Shown here in pieces: positions 27,363-35,102 of a DNA stretch of 64,000 nucleotides. Source of the DNA: a virus; IMG/VR virus record IMGVR_UViG_3300037264_003220, positions 26,281 to 90,280 of that record. The stretch is one strand, 5' to 3'. Within the stretch, counting starts at the first letter, position 1. Every line of letters begins with the position of its first letter. The notes under the pieces are model-generated. The model saw nothing but the letters and a program-made list of their open reading frames with translations, made no database searches and had not been told where the DNA came from. The position numbers and the translations under genes were made by a program.

Positions 27363-27992
27363 TTATTTCTCCACGGCAAAAGCATAAACCGCTAATTGGT
27401 CAACGTGGCAATCAACATCATATTCGCGGCTACGCAAAACATCCACTGGCATGACGGGATTGACGCCAAGGTTCTTGGCGAACCTGACAAAGTTATCCAA
27501 CGAAAAATCATACGGACTTGGTTCGATGCTGACATCCACAGTCAAATAGAATTTTCCACCAGGTTTTATCACTCTCATACATTCATTAAATGGAATCATG
27601 GGGTCGTCGCCAACATGCTCCAAAACGCTGATACAAAATGCAGCATCAAAACTGCAATCTTGGAACGGCATTTTTCTTATGTCGGCAACGCACGCAGAAA
27701 GGTTGGCAATCTCTTTCTCGTGCACGACCACGGCTGAGTCAATATCCACGTTAATGACTTGCTTGGCTTTTTTGCACAGGTACTTTTGAAGCACGGAATG
27801 TCCGGCGCCAGCATCAAGAACTTTATGAGTTTCATTCAACCAATTACTTTGAATAATCGCCCAAGGATATTCGACTTGTCTACTCCATGCTAAGCGACCA
27901 TGATTTAAAATTTCTAAATCAGATTTAATTTTTATGAAATCTGGGTCACTCAACCACGTTTTCAACATAAATCCATGATTCATTATTTTCAT
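27363..27992 (-). CDS. SAM-dependent methyltransferase (class I)
   Basis: This 209-residue protein has the Rossmann methyltransferase core. Motif I is VLDAGAGHS (58-66), VINVDID follows as the acidic end of strand 2, then CVADIRKMPFQDCSFD and FCISVLEHV as motif IV/V. RVIKPGGKFYLTVD is typical of Methyltransf_11 proteins. Such enzymes beside glycosyltransferases commonly methylate sugars or small molecules. The start ATGA overlaps an endonuclease stop. The target is unknown; a DNA methylase is unlikely because no DPPY-type motif is present. Confidence 0.82.
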   Translation of the reverse strand: MKIMNHGFMLKTWLSDPDFIKIKSDLEILNHGRLAWSRQVEYPWAIIQSNWLNETHKVLDAGAGHSVLQKYLCKKAKQVINVDIDSAVVVHEKEIANLSACVADIRKMPFQDCSFDAAFCISVLEHVGDDPMIPFNECMRVIKPGGKFYLTVDVSIEPSPYDFSLDNFVRFAKNLGVNPVMPVDVLRSREYDVDCHVDQLAVYAFAVEK

Positions 27993-28744
27993 TTGCTTAA
28001 CCTTTTAATGAGACAATCACGAAAATTTGACTTATTTAGCTCGTGTTCCCAAATAACCTTACAATTAAACCCATATCGTTTAAATGCTGCCACTCTTTGT
28101 TGACGATTATTTTTTATCCCGCCAACTCCGCCATTGGGATAACATTTTTGACAACCATGCCAATAACAACCAAAAAGCTCAACGACTTCTTTCTTCCCAT
28201 TTACATTGACGAAATCTGGATTCATCCATCCAACGGTAAAGCTACCATCGCCGACATATTTATATGGCAAATTGGCGTCGTCAATAATTTTTTGCAATTC
28301 TAGTTCCGTCTTATTCGGCTTCATAGAAAACTTGCCATCATTCATCATTTGCGCCGCCACTTCTCTATGAAGCTTCATCATGGTTTTACTTTTATGAAAC
28401 TTTTTCATTTTCAAAAGTTCTTCTTTTGTATGCTTGCGACCAAAGGTCGGACTTTTACTGCCAGACAAGCCATACATAGGGTTATTTTTTCCAATTTTCA
28501 ATTCAGAGATTCTTTTCAATCGAGAATCTGTTTCTTTAGTAAGACCATAATTCCACAATTTTTTCCCATAAGACGGATTATCTTTCCCGAACATCACATG
28601 CTTATTTTTTCTCATGCGTTCTTTCGTTGCTTCACTGTGCTTCTTCCCATAAAAAGAATTATCAGCGCCCATCCTTGAAACAGAAATACGCTTCATGCCA
28701 GGATGTAAATCCTTTGTAATTCCTTTATTCCAAGCTATTCGCAT
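27989..28744 (-). CDS. homing endonuclease, NUMOD3 repeats plus Vsr-like nuclease
   Basis: This is a 251-residue paralogue of the enzyme at 14.8-15.7 kb. NUMOD3-like DNA-contact units (SFYGKKHSEATKERMRKNKH, NPSYGKK, SPTFGRKHTKEELLKMKK) occupy the first half. The nuclease half has MNPDFVNVNGKKEVVELFGC, YWHGCQKCYPN and CKVIWEHEL. Around 70 bases of the nuclease core differ from the paralogue at only about four positions, so the copy event was recent. It is inserted between an unknown structural-type gene (3-base gap) and the methyltransferase (ATGA overlap). The gene is A+T rich. Confidence 0.88.
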   Translation of the reverse strand: MRIAWNKGITKDLHPGMKRISVSRMGADNSFYGKKHSEATKERMRKNKHVMFGKDNPSYGKKLWNYGLTKETDSRLKRISELKIGKNNPMYGLSGSKSPTFGRKHTKEELLKMKKFHKSKTMMKLHREVAAQMMNDGKFSMKPNKTELELQKIIDDANLPYKYVGDGSFTVGWMNPDFVNVNGKKEVVELFGCYWHGCQKCYPNGGVGGIKNNRQQRVAAFKRYGFNCKVIWEHELNKSNFRDCLIKRLSK

Positions 28745-28747
28745 TAT

Positions 28748-29632
28748 TTATTCTATGACGTTAAGCTCGTGCGCCCAGAATGCGCCTTCTTTCCCGTCAT
28801 TCCACTTTATCGCGAAAGAGCCATCCTTGTTTTTCTTCTGAACTGTCCCAATGGCGTTTCCTTTGGCAACTTTAGCAAGACGAGTCACGGGCTTATATCC
28901 TTCTTCTTTTGGAACGGAGAATGAGGCTTTCTTTTCCATCTGCGGAACACTGAGAACGCTCAAAACGGCGCTCGCGATACGCAAAGACGTTTCCCGCTTC
29001 TTATTTGTTTCAATGAATTCATCCAAAGATGTTTTGTCTGAAACAGCGCCAAACTTTTTGAAAGAACAAAATTCTTTCGCATTGGCTTTGAGATAAAACG
29101 GACACGGCTCGTCTCCGCTTGTTCCCCTGCACGCTTTCACTTCAATCTTACTGGTGTCGATAGGACAGGTAACGCATTCAGCTTTCAACTCAGCAAACAC
29201 TTCAATCCCTGGTCTGGCTTTCTGGGCATTCTCAATTTGCACAAGAGAGAATCCGGCTTCCCAATCCAAGTCAAGAATCTTCGCTTTGCGATTACCATAT
29301 TTCTTGGCAATGTATGCCAAAACTTCCTTACCAATAACATTCGCGTCCCATTTGGTATTATTGGCATCTTTCAAATCCCACTGCGCAGCTACAAACAACG
29401 AATCGTCCTGCGACGAATAATGAGACCATTGTTCAGTCACCTTCCCAGCATCGACCGCCATGTATTCCTGCGGCTCATTCTGAGGTCTGGCTTCCCATAT
29501 GGTTTTTGCCGTATTCCACTTCCATGTTTTACCAGCCCCAGCATCGGTCATCGGTTTTGGAACGGCTGGCTTATCTGCCACCCTTGTGTGTCTTTGCTCC
29601 TTTATTTGTTGGAGCCTATCTTTAATATTCAT
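28748..29632 (-). CDS. unknown protein with Cys cluster and SH3-like C-terminus
   Basis: This 294-residue protein is not recognised. A short KTWKWNTAKTIWEARP stretch near residue 35 resembles a tag-like segment seen elsewhere in this phage. The middle has a Cys-rich region (CVTCPID, then ACRG, CPFYL and FCSF) that could bind zinc or an Fe-S cluster. An EKKAS motif near residue 235 precedes a C-terminal SH3/KOW-like module (IGTVQKKNKDGSFAIKWNDG). A good GGAGG site precedes the ATG. The same K-K-A-S pattern joins domains in the giant protein at 53-58 kb. It may be virion-packaged, by inference. Confidence 0.45.
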   Translation of the reverse strand: MNIKDRLQQIKEQRHTRVADKPAVPKPMTDAGAGKTWKWNTAKTIWEARPQNEPQEYMAVDAGKVTEQWSHYSSQDDSLFVAAQWDLKDANNTKWDANVIGKEVLAYIAKKYGNRKAKILDLDWEAGFSLVQIENAQKARPGIEVFAELKAECVTCPIDTSKIEVKACRGTSGDEPCPFYLKANAKEFCSFKKFGAVSDKTSLDEFIETNKKRETSLRIASAVLSVLSVPQMEKKASFSVPKEEGYKPVTRLAKVAKGNAIGTVQKKNKDGSFAIKWNDGKEGAFWAHELNVIE

Positions 29633-29673
29633 TGTGTGTTCCTCCTCCTCGATTTAAAACTACGATACGACGA

Positions 29674-31656
29674 TTACTTTGGTTTTTTAACGCAAAGCGA
29701 CCGCCGATTCATGTAATCTTCAACTTCGAACATTTCATCAGTCATTGGGTCTTTCACTGTCGGTTCTCTGAAAAAAACCATTACCTGCCATCTATTGAGC
29801 GGCTGCACAAATATTGCCATGGCTTTATAAAACGGGACGCATTTTGAGCCGTCGTCATTTAATAAATGCCCATTCAAATCAGGCTGGCTCTCAGAAGGAA
29901 CCCCATCGGGTAAGACGGGACGGCTGGTAGATTTTTGTTCAGGGGCTTTCTTTTGCGGCGCCTTTTCTTCTGATTGCTCTTGAGAATATTCGCTTTGCGG
30001 AGTCGAGATTTTGGTTTGTTTAAATCTTTCATTGGCTACTCCTGTAATCACCCCAGAAGCGTCGTCAATCATCTCTTGCGCGTTCTCATAAATGGCAGTC
30101 AGTGACGTTCTGAAATCAATCAAATTATCCGCTATTTCTTCAGGGTCGACTATTTGCAAACTGCCGTCGGACGTGTCATTGTCGACAGCCCAAAACAAAC
30201 GCCCATCAGCTGAATCTATGTGACCAACGGCTCGATACAATCCTAAGCCAGGCTTATACTCATCCCAATCTATAACGATTTCATTGGGGCTAAAAAATCC
30301 AGACGCCTCGCGAATGCCGTAATCCATCCTGGTCATCAACCCTTTGCTTTCAAGAGCGCTTTCTTCGTAATAACGCCAATCCAAATCTTTCAAAACTTCA
30401 TCATCGGTTTTGCGACGCACGAATTCGATTTCATTGGGATGAACTTCAAAAATGGTTTGACCATTTATCGGAGTCTCCCATCGAACCACGATATCAACAT
30501 CCGCTTCATGGTGCATTTTAGAAATCGCAATGACCTCGCCCTGAGTCTTCGTGTTGATATCTTTGACGATATCGCCAACGCTTAAGGTCAAGGTCTTGTC
30601 TATTTCAGAGCCAAGCTTCATCAAAGAATAATTCCCGTATCCATCCTGAACAAAGGTTCCTTTGCGCAGGAAGCTAAACAAGGAATCCATGGGGTATTTT
30701 TGATGAGACTGGCGCAGTAGCTCGGCTAAATAAGGGGTGATACGCTGGATAAAGATGGGCTGCTGGAGCGGAGAGACTTCGCCATGACTCAAGGTCACGG
30801 CTTTGATGGCTGCCAATTCTTTCTTGTCTCTCACGAGCGGCAGAATATTGTCGATTGAAAATGAAACGCTATTTGCCGTAATCTTGAACTCGCGCCGAAG
30901 CCACGGATTATAAACGGCTCGCACGAACATAGGAGACACGGAAGCGACAGGCGTATAGAAATTCACATCACTCCCAGCGTCACCTGGTACGTCTTCAACA
31001 AGATTCTTGGGCACGCGCATAACTGCAATTTGGTAGCCCTTATGATTCGAGGCAATACTGAGAGAATCCGATAGTGTTTCATCGGCTTTTAACCCTGTCA
31101 TGGTCGGGTCTGTGAATCTGTCCACGGCGGCGTAGAGCGTCAAAAAAGATTGAGCTGACGACTTATAAGAAATCCCCAAATACTGCTCCACCAAAGACCA
31201 GGCAGCGTCAATCTTGCCCTGGTCAATCAATTTTTTGAATTGAGCAATATCTTCCTCGTCAGCCTGCTGTAAAAACTTGGCTGTTTCCATGACTCCCATC
31301 CATCCAGGATAAAACACGGAACGGCGCCGTAGCCGAGATTGAACAGTTCCTTCCGGCTTGCTTACGGATACGATACAGGCTGGGTCTATGATTTTCTTGG
31401 CATAGATTCCCAGAGGTTCAATGATTGTCACAGCGTCTTTAGGAACATCCAACTCGACTACGGCAGGCTTTCCGAGCATGGCGTCTGGGAAAGCCAGTTT
31501 AAAATCATCACTGACGTTTGATTGAATCAACGCAAATGAAAGAGCTTCGTCAAACGAATCTGTTAAAAAGGCGGGCTGCTTGTTTGACCAATCCCAAATT
31601 CCAATTTTCGCCACTTTGCTGGCTATAATGTCCGTCGTTCCGTAAAAGAGTTTCAT
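29674..31656 (-). CDS. large protein with ADP-ribosyltransferase-like N-terminus
   Basis: This is a 660-residue protein. The first ~110 residues (KLFYGTTDIIASKVAKIG, PAFLTDSFDEALSFALIQ, PAVVELDVPKDAVTII) follow the layout of ADP-ribosyltransferase/RES-like folds: a Y-x-G-T strand, then a P-x-F/L-T-D-S-x-x-x-A-x-x-F-A helix and a hydrophobic strand. The His of the usual Y-H-G-T motif is replaced (F-Y-G-T-T), so activity is uncertain. The remainder includes a helical region, a KOW/SH3-like part (SVGDIVKDINTKTQGEVIAI) and a Lys/Pro/Gln-rich linker before the C-terminus. Packaged effector enzymes such as T4 Alt are a precedent. The start overlaps the previous gene by ATGA. Confidence 0.5.
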   Translation of the reverse strand: MKLFYGTTDIIASKVAKIGIWDWSNKQPAFLTDSFDEALSFALIQSNVSDDFKLAFPDAMLGKPAVVELDVPKDAVTIIEPLGIYAKKIIDPACIVSVSKPEGTVQSRLRRRSVFYPGWMGVMETAKFLQQADEEDIAQFKKLIDQGKIDAAWSLVEQYLGISYKSSAQSFLTLYAAVDRFTDPTMTGLKADETLSDSLSIASNHKGYQIAVMRVPKNLVEDVPGDAGSDVNFYTPVASVSPMFVRAVYNPWLRREFKITANSVSFSIDNILPLVRDKKELAAIKAVTLSHGEVSPLQQPIFIQRITPYLAELLRQSHQKYPMDSLFSFLRKGTFVQDGYGNYSLMKLGSEIDKTLTLSVGDIVKDINTKTQGEVIAISKMHHEADVDIVVRWETPINGQTIFEVHPNEIEFVRRKTDDEVLKDLDWRYYEESALESKGLMTRMDYGIREASGFFSPNEIVIDWDEYKPGLGLYRAVGHIDSADGRLFWAVDNDTSDGSLQIVDPEEIADNLIDFRTSLTAIYENAQEMIDDASGVITGVANERFKQTKISTPQSEYSQEQSEEKAPQKKAPEQKSTSRPVLPDGVPSESQPDLNGHLLNDDGSKCVPFYKAMAIFVQPLNRWQVMVFFREPTVKDPMTDEMFEVEDYMNRRSLCVKKPK

Positions 31657-32096
31657 ATGTTCGTCTCCCCCTGAAGTCCAAAACTATCAACACGAATGGG
31701 CCTTAATTCAGCATTGTCGCGGCAATAAATGATGAGAGAACAACTTTTGTCGCCAGGATGTGAGCGCTCAAATAGAGGGGCGTCGTGCATCAGACCACTC
31801 AAAAACTGCGTCAAGTCCCAACGCTGCCCATGCAAAGCCACGCACACGTCATGGGTCGACGCGCCGCTGTCCCATTGCACGGTGTCATATCCGCGTGATT
31901 GAAGGCTTTGCAAAATCGGGCGCGACATGTCCTTGCGGTGATTGCCTGGCCCAGGCCCAGTTTGCACAGTAGGAGATTTTGGGGTCTTCTTGGGCGCGGG
32001 TGTTTGAGTTGGCGACAGCTTGCGCTTAAGCCAATTCCAAGCGTCTCCGATTCCGAGAGCTTTTCTGGTGATATTTGAGACCGTTGTCCAGCTCAT
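31653..32096 (-). CDS. unknown protein with W-T tag N-terminus
   Basis: This 147-residue protein starts MSWTTVSNITRKALGIGDAW, a variant of the M-x-W-T-K-x-A start found on several small proteins here. After a Pro/Thr/Lys-rich linker (~28-55), a compact domain follows (SRPILQSLQSRGYDTVQWDS, TQFLSGLMHDAPLFER, SLIIYCRDNAELRPIRVDSF). I do not recognise it. It ends in an ATGA overlap with the ADP-ribosyltransferase-like gene, so the two may work together. It is the first minus-strand gene after the plus-strand cassette. Confidence 0.5.
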   Translation of the reverse strand: MSWTTVSNITRKALGIGDAWNWLKRKLSPTQTPAPKKTPKSPTVQTGPGPGNHRKDMSRPILQSLQSRGYDTVQWDSGASTHDVCVALHGQRWDLTQFLSGLMHDAPLFERSHPGDKSCSLIIYCRDNAELRPIRVDSFGLQGETNI

Positions 32097-32109
32097 TTTT
32101 ATCGTCCCT

Positions 32110-32180
32110 CAAAAACAATCTTATAAATCAATACGTTTTTCATTTATGATTCACGCAACTCAATCGTATTCTTTAAGTAG
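32110..32180 (+). promoter_or_regulatory. candidate promoter for the plus-strand membrane genes
   Basis: The 96-base gap between the divergent starts must hold signals for both directions. On the plus strand CTTATAAATCAATAC contains TATAAATC, one base from the T4-type late promoter core, and TTTATGATT further on resembles a -10 box. No clear -35 box was seen. The assignment is tentative. Confidence 0.25.
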
Positions 32181-32192
32181 GAGGGTACAAAT

Positions 32193-32663
32193 ATGAAACC
32201 GAACAAAGTCTGGTTCCCGCAATTGGGAAAATATGTCGAAGTCAGCTACAAGCCTTTCAAATGTCAAGCATGGGAAAGCCTGCAAAACACTCATAAAAGC
32301 AGTTACTGGTCTAACTTCAACGTCTTCGAGTTTCTGTTTCGACTTGTCGTTTTCTTGTTCGTATTCCTGCCACTCAGTTACTTCTGTCTCGCCGTTTATT
32401 TCGGCATGTTTGGTGCAAAATGGGGCTTCATTATCATTGGCGTCGCCTACTGTCTTATCATTGCGTGCATCTTGAGCAACACCAAGCCAACGCAATTCAT
32501 TCCCACTGTTGGGATGATTATTCAAGGTACTGCTTTGTTGCCATTCCTATTCATTGGCGGATTCATCCTGGGGCAAGCCCCTTTCGGAAGTTCCACCATT
32601 GCGGGCATCGGCGCAAGCCTTGTGTCAGCATCCCCTCCAGGGAGTAAAAGCCATGACAATTAA
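32193..32663 (+). CDS. small multi-pass membrane protein on the opposite strand
   Basis: This 156-residue protein has a strong ribosome binding site (TAGGAGG) before its ATG. It has a soluble N-terminal ~45 residues and then three or four hydrophobic segments (FLFRLVVFLFVFLPLSYFCL, WGFIIIGVAYCLIIACIL, GTALLPFLFIGGFILGQA). It sits, with the next small gene, in opposite orientation to everything else, like a moron cassette with its own promoter. An antisense ORF covers part of the region but has no comparable ribosome site. Possible roles include superinfection exclusion, holin-like activity or envelope change; the sequence does not decide. Confidence 0.65.
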   Translation: MKPNKVWFPQLGKYVEVSYKPFKCQAWESLQNTHKSSYWSNFNVFEFLFRLVVFLFVFLPLSYFCLAVYFGMFGAKWGFIIIGVAYCLIIACILSNTKPTQFIPTVGMIIQGTALLPFLFIGGFILGQAPFGSSTIAGIGASLVSASPPGSKSHDN

Positions 32664-32808
32664 TCTTCTCAAAAACTTCATCCGTTACAAATTGGGGCTG
32701 TCCAAAACGTCCTTCAAGGGTCGCCGTCCCTGGCTCATCCTGTTTTGGACATGCCTCTGGCTCGACCTATCTCGATTCTTTACCCGCCATCCCTCGGAGG
32801 CTGAGTAA
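32653..32808 (+). CDS. small membrane-associated protein on the opposite strand
   Basis: This 51-residue protein, MTINLLKNFIRYKLGLSKTS, overlaps the end of the preceding membrane gene and has a GGGAG site 7-8 bases before its ATG. A basic region is followed by a Trp/Leu-rich segment (RPWLILFWTCLWLDLSRF) long enough to lie in or cross the membrane. It overlaps the 3' end of the convergent minus-strand gene by 29 bases. It probably acts with its neighbour. The function is unknown. Confidence 0.5.
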   Translation: MTINLLKNFIRYKLGLSKTSFKGRRPWLILFWTCLWLDLSRFFTRHPSEAE

Positions 32809-33187
32809 CCCTGTCCATTATCTCTGAATGACCTGCCGGAGGGCTGGCGGGGTCGATGATGGGCTGATTCTTGTATTTGGGTCTCAACCTATCTCGTTCC
32901 CTGGTATATCCCTGCGCCGCGTCTTCCTCGGTGGTTGGGTCGGCGCCCATGGCTGATGGGGACTCGCCTTCACCGTCATCCGTAAAATTATCCCCAGTTT
33001 GAACCGTAGAAGGATTGGCATCGTTCAAATCCCAACGACCAGCTTCAATATCGGCAGACGTAATGACCCAATGGGAATCAAGACCATAAACGCGGCTGCG
33101 CAGCCCGATTTTGCCGTTTTGAAGCCATTTCACAAAACCATGGCGATGCCCCACTTTGTCAATCAACCAATCCCCGACTTTAAGCAC
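32780..33187 (-). CDS. unknown protein, SH3-like start and acidic linker
   Basis: This 135-residue protein starts MLKVGDWLIDKVGHRHGFVK, which with NGKIGLRSRVYGLDSHWVI looks like a small SH3/KOW-type beta-barrel. The second half is low complexity, acidic and Pro-rich (DDGEGESPSAMGADPTTEED). Several other genes in this block combine an SH3-like module with a disordered tail. Its start overlaps the upstream gene by 8 bases; its end runs 29 bases into the convergent plus-strand gene. The function is unknown. Confidence 0.5.
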   Translation of the reverse strand: MLKVGDWLIDKVGHRHGFVKWLQNGKIGLRSRVYGLDSHWVITSADIEAGRWDLNDANPSTVQTGDNFTDDGEGESPSAMGADPTTEEDAAQGYTRERDRLRPKYKNQPIIDPASPPAGHSEIMDRVTQPPRDGG

Positions 33188-33386
33188 CAGCGGTCTCCTT
33201 TTGAGCCTTGAACGCTTTCATTTCATCAACCGTGTCGAATCTTGGACACTTGCCCTTTACCAGTTCCTTGGTGCTGACGATGCAATGGCACACCGAACAC
33301 CGCAATATGCCAATGTAAACACCAAACAAATCCCGCTTACTTAGCGGGCATTGGCTACACACTTCGTTTGAAACGACGAATGCCAT
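33180..33386 (-). CDS. small zinc-ribbon protein
   Basis: Taking ATG 33386, the product is 68 residues, MAFVVSNEVCSQCPLSKRDL. Cysteines at C10, C13, C30, C33, C35 and C47 form paired CxxC knuckles (CSQC, CSVC), a compact zinc-binding fold. Small proteins of this C-x-x-C-P-L...G-I-L-R-C-S-V-C type occur singly in many phages, often of unknown role. It overlaps the preceding zinc-ribbon gene by 32 bases. A longer start upstream is possible but lies inside that gene. Confidence 0.55.
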   Translation of the reverse strand: MAFVVSNEVCSQCPLSKRDLFGVYIGILRCSVCHCIVSTKELVKGKCPRFDTVDEMKAFKAQKETAGA

Positions 33387-33579
33387 TTTGACTCGATATT
33401 TTGAATTTCTGTCTATGTTCCAACAAATGCGGTGCGCAAAGAACATGACCTGGAGCCGCCTTCTCTTTGCACAGAGGGCATAATCCCATTCTTTTTAAAC
33501 ACTCGTATTGCTGTTTCGCATTACAAGCAAAGACTGAGACTCGTCCATTCCCGTTCGGGCCGCAAGCCGTTTTTTTCAT
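33355..33579 (-). CDS. small zinc-ribbon protein
   Basis: This is a 74-residue basic protein, MKKTACGPNGNGRVSVFACN, with LCPLCKEKAAPGHVLCAPHL as a C-x-x-C...C-x-x-H type zinc site and a basic C-terminus (RRFKRSV). It overlaps the upstream gene's stop by ATGA and therefore belongs to the same operon. It could contact RNA or DNA, but no family is recognised. Confidence 0.5.
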   Translation of the reverse strand: MKKTACGPNGNGRVSVFACNAKQQYECLKRMGLCPLCKEKAAPGHVLCAPHLLEHRQKFKISSQNGIRRFKRSV

Positions 33580-35003
33580 CTTTTGGTAAAGTCTGTCGGA
33601 ACCAAGCCTTTTTCAATGTTGCCAATAATGGCGTCAAAACACCCTTTACAGTCAAACCTGTAATGAGCCAATTTAATCAAGTCCACATCTTTCCGGCTGG
33701 CAAATTTCTTCGCCATTTCAACGCTGACCGCGCTCACTTCGTCCTGGCTCGCAATCTTCTTCGCAAACTCCGGCTCGGCGCTGGCTCGCTTGCTGATGGA
33801 TTCGATAATCGTCTTCGCCAAGTCAGCTTCAGGAACCGATGCTTCGATTTTGACTTCAGCAGTCGTCGGAGCGGCAGTTGCCGTGGTCGTCACGCAATCA
33901 AGGCATGAAGTATAAGCAGCCTGCTTCTTGGTTTTGCCTTTCTGACCCTTGAACCCAGCGTCAGCGATTTTGGCTTCCACGCATTTATCCAGGGCTTCCG
34001 CTTCTTCGCGCGTCTTGGCAACCACGTGGATGCCTTCGTCCCGCTTCATGAATCCGCCCATGGCTTCCTTCCAGCCGCCCATTTGACGAGGTTTCACTCG
34101 GTCAAGAGTGCGGGCAATGGCGGTAATCATCTTGTCGATTCTTTCCACCATGTTATTGGAAGACTCAATCCCGATATGAGCAAGAGCCTTGCCGAACATT
34201 TCCTGGTCGACAGTCTCATTGGTGGCTTGGCAGTAAAACCCGTAGAGAGTGGCATATTCATTCGCCATCTCAGAGTAAGAAGCAAACCGCGAAGGAAGCG
34301 CTGGTTCCGCATCCTGAACTTCAGGATTTTTCAACCAAGCATTGATTTTTTCCAAGCTGGCATCCTTCTCAGTCATCTTCTTGCCTTTCTCTTTGTAATC
34401 TTCGCCGCTTACATCTGATTTATGAGTTTCAGATTTGATGGCGCCTTGGTCGCCTTCCGGCGCCTTGGTCTTTTCTTGATTGCCTTCTTCTTTATATTCC
34501 TCGCCAATCTTTTCATCTTTGGTGGTTTTCTGAGAAATAGATTTCTGGTCTCCGCTCGGTTCATCAAGAACCTTGGTCGACTCTCCATCTTTTTCCTTAA
34601 AGTCATATCCAATGGATTTATCCGTTGTGCCTGGTTTGATATCCTTGTTGGCTACGCCAGGAGTCGCGTCGGCTTTCTTAAGCCATTTCGCTGTCATGGT
34701 CTTGCCTTCAGACATGACATCGAGCGCCGGAGCTTCTGTGGTGGTTTTCTGCGAGATTGCTTTCTGGTCTCCTTCAGGAGCGTTGGTCTTTTCCTGGTTG
34801 TCGACGCGTTTGTATTCCGCGCCAATAGCTTCGTCCGGCTTCGTTGTTTCTTTGGGTTCTGCCTGAGTTCCTTCCGGCTCGTCCATTATTTTCGCTTTAT
34901 CTTCTTCTTTAAATTCTTGCCCAATCGTTGAATCTTCCGTCCCTGGTTTAATGTCCTTGTTAGGAACGCCCGTGGTTACATCTGCTTTTTTAGACCATTG
35001 CAT
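33576..35003 (-). CDS. unknown head-region protein with tandem acidic repeats
   Basis: This 475-residue protein starts MQWSKKADVTTGVPNKDIKP. Residues 3-90 and 107-190 are two copies of one unit (W-x-K-K-A-D-x-T-x-G-V, NKDIKPGT, then IGxxFKE and NQEKTxAPEGDQ), both acidic and probably unfolded. A helical region follows (~215-330), then a short domain with TREEAEALDKCVEAKIADAG. Two Cys pairs (SCLDC, DCKGC) lie near the C-terminus. Both repeats open with the W-S/L-K-K-A signature shared by many genes here. It may be a head-interior or neck protein. I do not recognise a family. Confidence 0.5.
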   Translation of the reverse strand: MQWSKKADVTTGVPNKDIKPGTEDSTIGQEFKEEDKAKIMDEPEGTQAEPKETTKPDEAIGAEYKRVDNQEKTNAPEGDQKAISQKTTTEAPALDVMSEGKTMTAKWLKKADATPGVANKDIKPGTTDKSIGYDFKEKDGESTKVLDEPSGDQKSISQKTTKDEKIGEEYKEEGNQEKTKAPEGDQGAIKSETHKSDVSGEDYKEKGKKMTEKDASLEKINAWLKNPEVQDAEPALPSRFASYSEMANEYATLYGFYCQATNETVDQEMFGKALAHIGIESSNNMVERIDKMITAIARTLDRVKPRQMGGWKEAMGGFMKRDEGIHVVAKTREEAEALDKCVEAKIADAGFKGQKGKTKKQAAYTSCLDCVTTTATAAPTTAEVKIEASVPEADLAKTIIESISKRASAEPEFAKKIASQDEVSAVSVEMAKKFASRKDVDLIKLAHYRFDCKGCFDAIIGNIEKGLVPTDFTKR

Positions 35004-35102
35004 TGTGATTCCTCCTTAAATTAACTTTATAAGTTCATTCGGCTTTTGCTCGGTGAATCACCAACGCATCCGCCATTTACGACAGAAATCTTTTCGTTTT
35101 CT

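Noticed and set aside
32160-32525. 121-residue minus-strand ORF opposite the membrane protein gene
   Set aside because: Starts with TTG without a ribosome site; its polar composition is what the antisense of a hydrophobic gene gives. The plus-strand gene has a strong ribosome site and sensible membrane helices.
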